Shown here: positions 1-8,540 of the stretch, one piece after another
How the letters are laid out: each line of letters begins with the position of its first letter
How positions within the stretch are numbered: the stretch's first letter is position 1
NCBI GenBank assembly: GCA_018266755.1
Contig: JAFDZW010000006.1
Span: forward strand, 1-64,000
Direction: 5' to 3'
Length of the DNA stretch: 64,000 nucleotides
From: Bacteroidota bacterium
Lineage (GTDB): Bacteria > Bacteroidota > Ignavibacteria > Palsa-1295
Notes under the pieces: generated by a model
Told to the model about the DNA's origin: nothing
What the model saw: only the letters and a program-made list of their open reading frames with translations
Database searches by the model: none
Made by a program: the position numbers and the translations under genes

Positions 1-2
1 CC

Positions 3-131
3 ACCGGACGCGTCTCGGCCGGCGAACACACCGTCTCTATCGACGCGAACGAACTCGCCAGCGGGACATACGTGATCTCGCTCCAGAGCGGCAACATACT
101 ACTCAACAGGCAGATCGTTATCGCAAAGTAA
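3..131 (+). CDS. C-terminal end of a T9SS type-A sorting-domain protein (5' end outside window)
   Basis: The last 42 codons of a gene entering from the left edge. The reading frame gives a typical end of a T9SS type-A sorting domain: a segment with alternating hydrophobic residues, then L-A-S-G-T-Y-V-I-S-L, a short turn, and a final strand ending in I-V-I-A-K before TAA. In this family the domain directs export across the outer membrane by the type IX system and is cleaved on anchoring. The basic last residue matches the other sorting domains in this window. Nothing can be said of the main body of the protein. It is followed by a strong hairpin. Confidence 0.75.
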   Translation, partial: TGRVSAGEHTVSIDANELASGTYVISLQSGNILLNRQIVIAK

Positions 132-152
132 GAGCGGAATACGATTCCTTCG

Positions 153-190
153 ATAGAACCGCCCGTACAGCGATGTGCGGGCGGTTCTAT
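153..190. terminator. Intrinsic terminator, 13-bp perfect stem
   Basis: A perfect 13-bp inverted repeat (153-165 with 178-190) with a 12-nt loop is followed on the plus strand by TTTATAG and preceded by A-rich sequence on the other side. It lies between two convergent genes (T9SS protein ending at 131, csaA ending at 202), so it probably ends both transcripts. Confidence 0.8.
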
Positions 191-201
191 TTTATAGAGC
201 T

Positions 202-549
202 TTAATAAATGGGCGATCCGGGCAGGACGTCTGAATCTGGGGCGAGCAAAACAACCTCCCCCTCGCTGTTTGCAACACCCAGTACCAACACCTCAGAAGA
301 ATACCCAGCGATACGTTTTGGTAGAAAGTTAACTACCGCAACGATTAATCTCCCAAGCAATAACTCTCGTGAGTATCGTGTAGTGATCTGTGCACTTGAA
401 TGCAACACGCCGAGTTGTGGGCCAAAGTCGATCGTTAGTTGATATGCAGGCTTACGAGCTTCGGGGAATGGCGACACATCGATAATACGTCCGACGCGAA
501 TGTCAACTTCTTCGAATGTACTATAATCAATGATAGATTTTCGCTCCAT
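202..549 (-). CDS. csaA: CsaA-type tRNA-binding-domain chaperone
   Basis: 115 residues, the usual length of CsaA. It is a single tRNA-binding (OB-fold) domain, found in CsaA, Trbp111 and the C-terminus of some MetRS. Family signatures are visible in order: D-I-R-V-G-R-I, F-P-E-A-R-K-P-A-Y, L-T-I-D-F-G, S-S-A-Q-I-T and V-V-N-F-x-P-K-x-I-A followed by S-E-V-L-V-L-G. CsaA is a homodimeric, export-related chaperone in Bacillus; the role here is inferred from the family. The open frame extends upstream to 630, but the added 27 residues are not family-like, so the Met at 549 is chosen. It is divergent from the ATP-grasp gene at 643 across a 93-bp gap. Confidence 0.9.
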   Translation of the reverse strand: MERKSIIDYSTFEEVDIRVGRIIDVSPFPEARKPAYQLTIDFGPQLGVLHSSAQITTRYSRELLLGRLIVAVVNFLPKRIAGYSSEVLVLGVANSEGEVVLLAPDSDVLPGSPIY

Positions 550-642
550 TTTTCTTGTATCGTGAAAAGAAATGAAGTATTTTAGTAGTGCCGCAATGCA
601 TCGGCAATATACCACCCAGACGATATCCACTGCACAATTCGT

Positions 643-1707
643 ATGGCGAGACCAACAACCGTAGCATTACTCTATAACGATATTCCTGACGGGACGCCGA
701 AGCAATCGAAGATTGATCTCTCGCCTGAAGCACTTGGCTTCACTCCGTACTTCGACGTCGAAGAAACACCCGCCGAACAGGAATATGCGAGCATCGAAGC
801 GGCACTGACAGATGCCGGCTATAAGGTTGTCGCCTTTAATGTAAAGGATCGTTTCGAGCGACTATTCAATTTCATCACGCGACGTAAATTCGATGTCATC
901 TTCAATCTCATCGAGTTTTTTCATTCGCGGCCGGAGAATGAAATGCTCGTTGCAGGGTTCTTCGATCTGTTGCAAGTCCCCTATACCGGTGCGCCACCGC
1001 TTGCATTGGCAAATTGCCAGAACAAACCGCTTGCGAAAGAATTGCTCCGTGCCAACCGCCTCCCCACCGCAAAGTCTTTCACCGTCAGAACGATGGAGGA
1101 TTTCCCCACGCGTCACAACCTGAAGTATCCCGTGATCGTGAAGCCTGCAAGTGAGGACGGCTCGGGGGGAATCGAGAATGCGAGCATCGTGAGCACCATG
1201 CGGGCTCTCAGAGCCCGCGTCGAGTTTGTCCTCGACGATTTCAAAATGCCTGCACTGGTCGAAGAATATATAGAAGGACGTGAACTCAACGTTGCCGTGC
1301 TGGGAAATGGCGCAAATAAGCGTGTATTGCCGATCTCCGAGATCGTGTTCGATACGATGCCGGAGGGGTTGTATAAGATCGTAAGTTATCAGGCGAAATG
1401 GGACCCTCACCACGCGGCCTATCATACAACCATCCCGAACTGCCCTGCCGATCTTCCGCAGAAGACAATGCTTCTTGCACAACAATATGCCCTAAAGGCG
1501 ACTGAGGTGATGGGCACGCGCGATTATGCGCGCGTGGATATGCGGATGAATAAACGCGGCGAGCTCTTTATTCTGGAAGTCAATCCGAACCCAAATCTTT
1601 CCGAAGGCACAGGCATTGCCCGCAGTGCTGAGGCTGCAAAGATGGCATTTAGTGACCTCTTGCGCGAGATCACCGAAAGTGCCCTGTCACGGGCGATACC
1701 ACAATAA
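643..1707 (+). CDS. D-alanine-D-alanine ligase-like ATP-grasp ligase
   Basis: 354 residues with the ATP-grasp fold of the D-Ala-D-Ala ligase family. Visible landmarks are the P-V-I-V-K-P motif with the ATP-binding lysine (about residues 163-168), the flexible D-G-S-G-G loop (172-176), V-E-E-Y-I-E-G-R-E (206-214) and the Mg-binding region D-Y-A-R-V-D-M (294-300) to E-V-N-P-N-P-N (312-318). Such enzymes join a carboxylate to an amine through an acyl phosphate. The N-terminal domain lacks the clean canonical Ddl pattern and no mur/fts genes are nearby, so this may be a peptide ligase with another substrate. The gene ends 6 nt before the FAD monooxygenase and is probably co-transcribed with it. 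Confidence 0.85.
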   Translation: MARPTTVALLYNDIPDGTPKQSKIDLSPEALGFTPYFDVEETPAEQEYASIEAALTDAGYKVVAFNVKDRFERLFNFITRRKFDVIFNLIEFFHSRPENEMLVAGFFDLLQVPYTGAPPLALANCQNKPLAKELLRANRLPTAKSFTVRTMEDFPTRHNLKYPVIVKPASEDGSGGIENASIVSTMRALRARVEFVLDDFKMPALVEEYIEGRELNVAVLGNGANKRVLPISEIVFDTMPEGLYKIVSYQAKWDPHHAAYHTTIPNCPADLPQKTMLLAQQYALKATEVMGTRDYARVDMRMNKRGELFILEVNPNPNLSEGTGIARSAEAAKMAFSDLLREITESALSRAIPQ

Positions 1708-1713
1708 CCTATT

Positions 1714-2847
1714 ATGCGAATCGAGATCATTGGTGGAGGCCCTGCTGGCCTGTACTTCGCAATACTAACAAAGCAACGCTTTCCTGATTGGAGTATCCGT
1801 GTCAGTGAACGAAACGGCCGTAACGACACATTCGGTTGGGGCGTTGTGTTTAGCGATCGAACATTAGAACATTTTCGCGAACACGATCCCATTTCCTATG
1901 CTACCCTTGCAGACGCGATAATTACATGGGAAGACGTCGATGTGGTCCATCAAGGAGTCCATACCCGTATTCATGGCAACAAGTTTTCCGGTATCTCGCG
2001 ACTAAAGATGCTCAACATCCTCAGTGACCGGGCCAAGTCACTTGGGATCGATGTCGAATTTAATAGTGATATTAAAGAACTCGGTGAACGCCGTTCTGCC
2101 GATCTTGTCGTGATCGCGGATGGCGTCAATAGCATTTTCCGAAAGCAATTCGCCGATTTCTTTCAACCATCCATTAGCGTCAGGCCAAATAAATACATCT
2201 GGTATGGCACACATCATTTGTTCGATGCACTCACACTTACATTTCATAAGAACGAGCACGGGATTTTTGCCTCCCATTCCTACAAGTTCGACGATACGAC
2301 GAGCACATTCGTCGTTGAATGCGATCCTGATTCGTGGAAGGCGGCCGGACTCGATACGATGACTGAGGAAGCATGCAGAACCTATCTCGAAGGTGTATTT
2401 GCGGATGATCTGCAAGGCGCCCGGTTACTTTCTAATCGTTCGCAGTGGATCAATTTCCAACTGATCACGAATCAGCACTGGGTACACGAGAATATGGTAA
2501 TCGTCGGTGACGTTGCGCACACAGCACACTTCTCTATCGGGAGCGGGACTAAGTTAGCCATGGAAAGCTCCATTGCTCTGTACCATGCGTTTGAGCAGAC
2601 TCAGAATGTGTCGGAAGCATTAACGCTGTTCGAGCGAACACGTAAACCGATTGTTGAAGAATACCAACAATATGCATACGATAGCCTGGTTCTCTTTGAA
2701 AATCTACACGATGTGATAGACCTATCCCCTCTTGAAATGGCATATCGGATGATGACACGAAGCAAGCGCCTGGACCACGAGAGGCTTCGCAAGCGAGATC
2801 CACAATTTATTGCAGCAGTTGAGCAACTACGTAAAGAGGAGCGCTAA
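1714..2847 (+). CDS. FAD-dependent monooxygenase, salicylyl-CoA/anthraniloyl-CoA hydroxylase-like
   Basis: 377 residues. A Rossmann FAD-binding start is visible as I-I-G-G-G-P-A-G-L (5-13), and the second FAD motif of class-A flavin monooxygenases, V-G-D-V-A-H-T-A-H-F-S-I-G-S-G, lies near residue 264. The phrase G-W-G-V-V-F-S-D near residue 40 and the overall length resemble the monooxygenase half of salicylyl-CoA 5-hydroxylase and anthraniloyl-CoA monooxygenase. The second, old-yellow-enzyme-like half of those fusions is absent. The gene sits 6 nt after the ATP-grasp ligase, with no aromatic-degradation or CoA-ligase genes beside it, so the substrate is unknown. Its 3' end overlaps by 4 nt the stop of the convergent gene at 2844. 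Confidence 0.8.
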   Translation: MRIEIIGGGPAGLYFAILTKQRFPDWSIRVSERNGRNDTFGWGVVFSDRTLEHFREHDPISYATLADAIITWEDVDVVHQGVHTRIHGNKFSGISRLKMLNILSDRAKSLGIDVEFNSDIKELGERRSADLVVIADGVNSIFRKQFADFFQPSISVRPNKYIWYGTHHLFDALTLTFHKNEHGIFASHSYKFDDTTSTFVVECDPDSWKAAGLDTMTEEACRTYLEGVFADDLQGARLLSNRSQWINFQLITNQHWVHENMVIVGDVAHTAHFSIGSGTKLAMESSIALYHAFEQTQNVSEALTLFERTRKPIVEEYQQYAYDSLVLFENLHDVIDLSPLEMAYRMMTRSKRLDHERLRKRDPQFIAAVEQLRKEER

Positions 2848-5800
2848 TTCAATTTAAGCATCTTCATATAGGAGTCTGCCTTCAGAACCACTGCCGTTCC
2901 GCTTGACGTATTCTGAGCCCATTGCATCGTCACATTTCCTGATGTGCTGGAGTTTTGTACCCATCCCTGGAAATGAATCAGAGTCGCTGCACTTGTAGTT
3001 ATGGAAATAGATTTTCCCACGCCGGAGCTGCTTAAGGTTCGAGATTCTTCCGTGGTTGTCGCGTCTTCCACTCTTCCAGTTAACCATATTCTCAATGTCG
3101 CTCCGGAAGGGACTGTAAATGCAATTTTTATATCTGGTGTTGTGCTCGCGGATGTTGCAATTAATTCACCTGACACTTCCCACGTTTCGTTCGCACCAAT
3201 GGCAAGAGACAGATCATTATCGTTGGTAAGAGTCGCTGAGTTTGCAATGGACTGGTCGGCAGATTTGATTGCATATTCTGGCGCAGTGCCCGTTCCCGAC
3301 GAGGTTGACCAACCGAGTGATACGTTATAGGGCCCGCTCCCCGATACCGAGGATGCTGATAACACTTGACCGGCTGACGGTTGTGATGTCGGAAGTGTAT
3401 AGTTTATGGTTGTCGTTCCCTGTGCACCGGCTTTAATCGAACTCACGCCACTCGATGTGCCTTGTAGCATCAATGAACTTGCCGTTGCATTGTTGTTCGA
3501 GAGCAGTAGATTCCCATTTCGCGCTTCAATAAGTTGGGATGGAGTTGTCAAGCCTATGCCGATATTGTTATTTCCCAATATTCGCATTGCTTCACTTAAC
3601 GTCCCGGAATTTACGGTTGAGAACGTGAGGGCTCCTGTTCGACTCGTATGATTTACACTCGTCCACACACCTGCCACTTGGGCCATTTGTTGATTCAGTG
3701 TTGTCGAGTCCTCAGCTTTGAAATCGATTGCCGAGCCAAATCCGGCAACCGGTCTGCCGGTAGATGCACTTTGTGCATTAATGACCGGTATGATACTATT
3801 TGTCGACGAACTCGTCATACGTACCGTTAACCGAGTATCAGGAGTAGGGACCCCGGTTGCATTATCGTTACCTATACCGACGTTTCCTCCCGCAAAGATG
3901 GACAAATATTCGGAATCGGAAGATCCGGATCGTCGGCGAAACGTCATATGTTCACCGTAACCACCGCCTGTGCCCGTATTCGCTACACCCGGCGTACCGG
4001 TGGACATGACGTCCCACCATTGATTCGCCGAATTCCCTTGATTGTCGTTCGTTCCACCCACCAATTCGATTGCAGGGTCGGTGCCGCCAGCATTGGAATT
4101 GAAGCGCCACACACGAAGGACTGCATTCTGATCGATCATATTAAACACGCGGTTTAGGTATGTCGGTACACTATTAAGTCGTGCCGTCGTCATCATATCT
4201 CCGTATGCAAAGCGCCCCGAACCACTTGAGAATGTAGTGGTGGTCGCGCCAGGTCCCAGCAGTTCATTACCGCTAAAGTCGATCATCATTCGTGTGTTTG
4301 GGCCACCCGAACCGGTGACAAACCGAACATTCGTATTGTCAATCGTACCCAAGAAGTTTGTCACATTATCAACAAGGCCGGAATTACCGGTAGTCAGCCA
4401 TGCGCTCGAACCTACCGATGCGGCATAAGAAATCCATCGGGTATCCGTACCGCTATAAATAAAGTTTGCCGTACCACCTGCCGGGATCACCAACGAGACT
4501 CCGGTACCGGTGATCACACGATTTGCAGCCACACTACTGGTACTCTGGTTTGCAACCGTCATCGTCTGAGACGTTGCATTATAAATTTGCAGATGTTTGC
4601 CATTCGCCCCACCGGCGATACCGGTGATCGTAAATCCTGCTGCTGCATTGGAGATTCTAATGAAGGACGTCTGGTTGTTTGACCCGTCGAAATTGACATC
4701 GTTCATTGTCGACGTTGTCGCTGTGGTATAGCTATATTCTCTGGTTGCCAGATCTTTCGCGATATCCACAGCAGTGTTCGGAGTAGTACCCACGTTGATT
4801 CCTAACCGCTTATTCGTATTATCCCAATAGAGAGCGGCATCATCCATTAACTGCGATGTCACGCCCGGTCCCGGCCCCCAGAACGCAACACGGGTTGCTG
4901 TACCGGTACCAGTCACCGTCCCTCCGCTCGCTACCCAACTAAGTGTACCACCGGTAGTTGAAGACAGCACATAGCCTGACGAAACAGGAAGCGAGGTAGG
5001 TAAAGTATATGTAATATTTGTCGCACCCTGTGCACCTGCCTTGAATGCTGTAATCCCAGTGCTTGTCCCTTGAAATTGTAATTGCGATGCAGTAGCAGTG
5101 CTATTCGAAAGTAAGAGATTTGCATTCTTTACCTCGAGTCCTTGTGTGGGTGTTGTGGTTCCGATCCCGACACTACCGGTAAATAACGCAGCGTAATCTT
5201 TTGAGCCGCCAGTCGCACTCACACTCAAACCGGTTGCAGTACCGGTGCCTGTTGCCGCCGCCGAGATTGTAAGCCCTGTCGCGTTACGGTTCGTGGCTCC
5301 ACCAGTTGCCGTAATCACTGCACCGGCAGCGTCAGCATCGTTCGCCGAAGCGCTATACGCCACGTTGAATAAGTTATCCGTGCGCGTGAGGGACAAATTC
5401 TGCGGAGTCGTCACGTCGTAGTTGACGAAATAGCCGCTCAACGGCGATACCAATGTCGTGTAGGTACGCTTCGTCAAGTCCCCATTCGCATCTGCAATCA
5501 CAAAACCATCCGTGGATGACAACGCGGTGGCGCCATCGGCACCGGAAAGTGCATTAAAACGAATGTTCAGATCTCCCGAATTACCCCCCACCTGCAAGAG
5601 TCGACCGCTCGTTGGCGTCAGGCCAATGCCAAGCTCTCCGGCCGGTGACAGGCGCATCTTTTCTGCATTGTTTGTATAGAATTTAATCGGTTGTGACGAC
5701 ACAGTATTGGTAGTCCCGATCACTAACGGCTGTGCATCGGTCGTCCCCAGGAAATTACCTGTCGTACCGTTATAGGCGGTCGTACCGGAATTACCGCTTA

Positions 5801-7634
5801 ATGACCAGAAGCTTGCGTTGATCGTTGCAAGGTCATTGATCGAATTCACAAACCATCTCGAGTCCGTCGGACTATATGTCAAATTTGCACTACCGTTCGG
5901 AGGAACCGTCAGGTTTCCTCCAGTGCCGGAGACAATCCTGTTCGCCGCAACACTCGATGCACTTTGGTTTGCCAGGATCAAATTCTTTGTTGTCGCATTG
6001 TAGAGTGTAATCAGTTTCCCATTCTGTCCACCCCCGATTCCGGTCAGTGTAAAATCCGCGGTTGCATTCCCCACACGGACATAGCTCGTCAGATTTCCGA
6101 CGCCATCAAAATTTACATCATTGATCGTACCGCTCAACGATGTTGTGTAGTTATATTCGCGGGTTGCAAAATCAGCGGCAACGTCAAGTGACACGTTCGG
6201 CGCTGACGTCCCAAGACCGAGTTTGCCCGAAGACGACAAGCGCATCCGTTCAGAATTGTTAGTAAAAAACTCGATTGGTTGCGGGGTCGCTGTGTTCGTT
6301 GTGGCAATGACGAGCGGCTGGGTGTTCGTCGTACCAAGAAAATTACCTGTTGTACCGTTATATCCTGTAGTGATTGAGTTTCCAGTAAGATTCCAATAAT
6401 TACCACTCAACAGTGTCGAGGCATCTGCCCATGAAAGCGAGCTTGTCGCTCCTCCGCTTGAAATCAGTACTTGGCTTGCAGTTGGAGCGGTTATCGGCAG
6501 TGTATAGGATAGATTTGCCGTCTGTGCACCCGAAACAAACGAGCTTGAGAATGTTCCGGAGGGATTCTGCAGACTAAGTTGACTAGCCGTTCCACCGTTC
6601 GACAATACATTGATATTTCCTATCGCAGCGATTGCTGTATTTGATGCACCGCCGGTAGCACTCACACTCAGTCCGGTCGATGTGCCGCTTCCTGTAGCTG
6701 TCGTGGTTATGGTGAGGCCCGTGGCGCTACGATTCGTCGCTCCGCCGGCAGACGTGATTACTGCTCCAGCAGCATTTGCATCATTTGCACTTGCACCGTA
6801 TGACACGTTAAATAAATTGTCGGTACGTGTAACAGCAACATTCTGAGTTGAAGTCACATCATATTTTACGAAACTGCTTGAAAGCGGGATATTCAGAAGT
6901 GAAATATCTCGCTTCGTTAGATCGCCGTTTACATCGGCAAAGACAAGACCGTCATTCGTACTAATCGCAGTGAATACATTCGAACCGGAAAGCGAGTTCA
7001 GACGAACGTCCGCCGTCCCTGCCGTCCCTGCAACATGAAGAGTGCGTCCTGCGGTTGGAGTGAGGCCGATGCCCAATTCTCCGCCGGAAGTCAGACGCAT
7101 GACTTCCGTATTGTTCGTATAAAATTCGATTGGCTGCGGGGTAGTCGTATTCGTCGTGGCAATAATGAGCGGCTGCGTGTTGGTAGTACCGATGAAACTA
7201 CCGGTCGTCCCATTATAGGCTGTAGTAATGGCATTGCCGGTCAGCGCCCAGTAATTGCCACTCAAGACGCTGGCCGGATCGCTCCAGGTCGGGACAAGGT
7301 TCGAGCCGCTAAGCTGTAGTGTAAGGATGTTCCCTGACGCTACACCGCCTGTATTGGTCCACCCGAGTTGACCGCTGCCAATCCCATAGAGCAACGATGC
7401 AGATGTCGTCGATGGGTTGGAAGTCGGAGGAAGCAGAAGTGTGTAGCTGAGCGGGTTAGTGCCAGTGAGAATCGTAATGATATTTCCATTTGCATTGGAG
7501 ATCCTCACCCCACGCTGCAAACTTGCCTGACCATATACACGAGCTGATCCCACCGCAAGCACGAATAGCACTATGGCCATTCGTAGTGCGGTGCCGACGG
7601 GAGCCGGGGGTGATATGGTTTCGGGGAATCTCAT
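2844..7634 (-). CDS. Very long exported repeat protein, tail-fibre/adhesin-like (1596 aa)
   Basis: An exported, Ser/Thr/Gly/Asn-rich beta protein. The Met at 7634 gives a signal peptide whose core is M-A-I-V-L-F-V-L-A-V-G, cleaved near V-Y-G-Q-A; the upstream extension to 7694 would run into the previous gene and is rejected. The body is built of imperfect repeats. A unit with G-T-T-N-T-Q-P-L-V-I-A-T-T-N-T and T-N-N-x-E-x-M-R-L-S occurs three to four times, and a second block (A-T-R-E-Y-x-Y-T-T ... N-D-V-N-F-D-G ... N-Q-S-x-S-S-V-A-A-N-R) occurs twice. L-S-Y-T-L-P-type motifs recur. The style resembles phage tail fibres and FCB surface fibre proteins. The C-terminus, ending Y-M-K-M-L-K-L-N, differs from its three neighbours. 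No T9SS sorting domain is visible, so its export route is open. Function unknown. Confidence 0.75.
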   Translation of the reverse strand: MRFPETISPPAPVGTALRMAIVLFVLAVGSARVYGQASLQRGVRISNANGNIITILTGTNPLSYTLLLPPTSNPSTTSASLLYGIGSGQLGWTNTGGVASGNILTLQLSGSNLVPTWSDPASVLSGNYWALTGNAITTAYNGTTGSFIGTTNTQPLIIATTNTTTPQPIEFYTNNTEVMRLTSGGELGIGLTPTAGRTLHVAGTAGTADVRLNSLSGSNVFTAISTNDGLVFADVNGDLTKRDISLLNIPLSSSFVKYDVTSTQNVAVTRTDNLFNVSYGASANDANAAGAVITSAGGATNRSATGLTITTTATGSGTSTGLSVSATGGASNTAIAAIGNINVLSNGGTASQLSLQNPSGTFSSSFVSGAQTANLSYTLPITAPTASQVLISSGGATSSLSWADASTLLSGNYWNLTGNSITTGYNGTTGNFLGTTNTQPLVIATTNTATPQPIEFFTNNSERMRLSSSGKLGLGTSAPNVSLDVAADFATREYNYTTSLSGTINDVNFDGVGNLTSYVRVGNATADFTLTGIGGGQNGKLITLYNATTKNLILANQSASSVAANRIVSGTGGNLTVPPNGSANLTYSPTDSRWFVNSINDLATINASFWSLSGNSGTTAYNGTTGNFLGTTDAQPLVIGTTNTVSSQPIKFYTNNAEKMRLSPAGELGIGLTPTSGRLLQVGGNSGDLNIRFNALSGADGATALSSTDGFVIADANGDLTKRTYTTLVSPLSGYFVNYDVTTPQNLSLTRTDNLFNVAYSASANDADAAGAVITATGGATNRNATGLTISAAATGTGTATGLSVSATGGSKDYAALFTGSVGIGTTTPTQGLEVKNANLLLSNSTATASQLQFQGTSTGITAFKAGAQGATNITYTLPTSLPVSSGYVLSSTTGGTLSWVASGGTVTGTGTATRVAFWGPGPGVTSQLMDDAALYWDNTNKRLGINVGTTPNTAVDIAKDLATREYSYTTATTSTMNDVNFDGSNNQTSFIRISNAAAGFTITGIAGGANGKHLQIYNATSQTMTVANQSTSSVAANRVITGTGVSLVIPAGGTANFIYSGTDTRWISYAASVGSSAWLTTGNSGLVDNVTNFLGTIDNTNVRFVTGSGGPNTRMMIDFSGNELLGPGATTTTFSSGSGRFAYGDMMTTARLNSVPTYLNRVFNMIDQNAVLRVWRFNSNAGGTDPAIELVGGTNDNQGNSANQWWDVMSTGTPGVANTGTGGGYGEHMTFRRRSGSSDSEYLSIFAGGNVGIGNDNATGVPTPDTRLTVRMTSSSTNSIIPVINAQSASTGRPVAGFGSAIDFKAEDSTTLNQQMAQVAGVWTSVNHTSRTGALTFSTVNSGTLSEAMRILGNNNIGIGLTTPSQLIEARNGNLLLSNNNATASSLMLQGTSSGVSSIKAGAQGTTTINYTLPTSQPSAGQVLSASSVSGSGPYNVSLGWSTSSGTGTAPEYAIKSADQSIANSATLTNDNDLSLAIGANETWEVSGELIATSASTTPDIKIAFTVPSGATLRIWLTGRVEDATTTEESRTLSSSGVGKSISITTSAATLIHFQGWVQNSSTSGNVTMQWAQNTSSGTAVVLKADSYMKMLKLN

Positions 7635-7669
7635 TCTACCAAATATACGCTCACAACAGACGGCATCCG

Positions 7670-8431
7670 TTACGGAACATTGACGATGATCCAATTAATA
7701 TTTTCGCCGGATGGGATCTCGTTCGACGCTTCCACAAAAAACATATTCTTTTCGTAGTCGATCTTCGTAATTGAGCAGAGCACCGTGCCTATATTGGCCG
7801 AGTGCATCATGTGAACAGAAGCCGAAATCATGGAATTCGGCGTGATCTGAAAATTTCCGGGCACAACGGCGAAGCGATATCGCTTCGATCCGAAGCCCTG
7901 CGCCGGAATGAAGCCAGAGCGAATGACCGTCGAATTTGTCTTCCCCCTCTTCTTCACCGGGTGGATCAAATTCCCTTGGTCGTCGTATTCACGCATGCGC
8001 TGAGATGCATCATGAACGACTGTCGCTGAATCCCCCTGGATGATCTCCTTCCCTGCGTGAATCTGTACTTCATCATAATGCTCACTGGCACTATCGAAGA
8101 GAAAGAGTGTGTCGTTCTCCCTGGGTTTGAACTCCGCGTAGAATCCGGGCGCCATGTTCGCGTTATTCCCACGATCAAGCTCGTAGATCGTGACCTTCGG
8201 TCTCGAATGCTCCGGTGGTGTCAGTTCTTCGCCTGCCGCATAGACAAGAGGCAGAACTCGTCGTTCGGTGTACGCCGCCTTCGCCGCGTCCGGATCAGGA
8301 GCGGTAAAGGTTTTCCTCGGCTGCGGTACACGTGCTGCCGTATCCTGCTGAGCGGAAACCACGCCGGCAGAACACAACAGAATGCATGCTATCGCAACGA
8401 TCACCCATCTTCGGTCAGCAAACTCGAACAC
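7670..8431 (-). CDS. Exported protein with the cluster's shared C-terminal beta-domain
   Basis: About 253 residues from a GTG at 8431, with a hydrophobic segment (W-V-I-V-A-I-A-C-I-L-L-C-S-A-G-V-V) and likely signal cleavage after V-S-A. The longest frame starts with ATG at 8515, but that ATG is the last base pair of a 10-bp hairpin that looks like the terminator of the upstream gene, so an internal start is more likely. The final 70 residues (V-V-P-G-N-F-Q-I-T-P ... F-F-V-E-A-S-N-E-I-P ... I-N-W-I-I-V-N-V-P) align by eye with the ends of the proteins at 8541 and 11364. The middle is unknown. It lies 35 nt before the 1596-residue gene, probably in one transcription unit. Confidence 0.65.
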   Translation of the reverse strand: MFEFADRRWVIVAIACILLCSAGVVSAQQDTAARVPQPRKTFTAPDPDAAKAAYTERRVLPLVYAAGEELTPPEHSRPKVTIYELDRGNNANMAPGFYAEFKPRENDTLFLFDSASEHYDEVQIHAGKEIIQGDSATVVHDASQRMREYDDQGNLIHPVKKRGKTNSTVIRSGFIPAQGFGSKRYRFAVVPGNFQITPNSMISASVHMMHSANIGTVLCSITKIDYEKNMFFVEASNEIPSGENINWIIVNVP

Positions 8432-8482
8432 GATCGCTGGGTTATTCGTGGGGAGACTGTAGAACAACACAGAAACGAACGG

Positions 8483-8515
8483 ATGCGCCGGCCTCTCCCC
8501 AGACTGCCGGCGCAT
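8483..8515 (-). terminator. Hairpin after the repeat-protein gene
   Basis: A perfect 10-bp stem (8483-8492 with 8506-8515), 13-nt loop, about 26 bases past the stop of the minus-strand gene at 8541. Downstream on the minus strand the sequence is T-containing but has no strict T-run, so termination may be partial and allow read-through into the next genes. Confidence 0.55.
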
Positions 8516-8540
8516 TTCCCATTCGTTAATGCACCATCAA

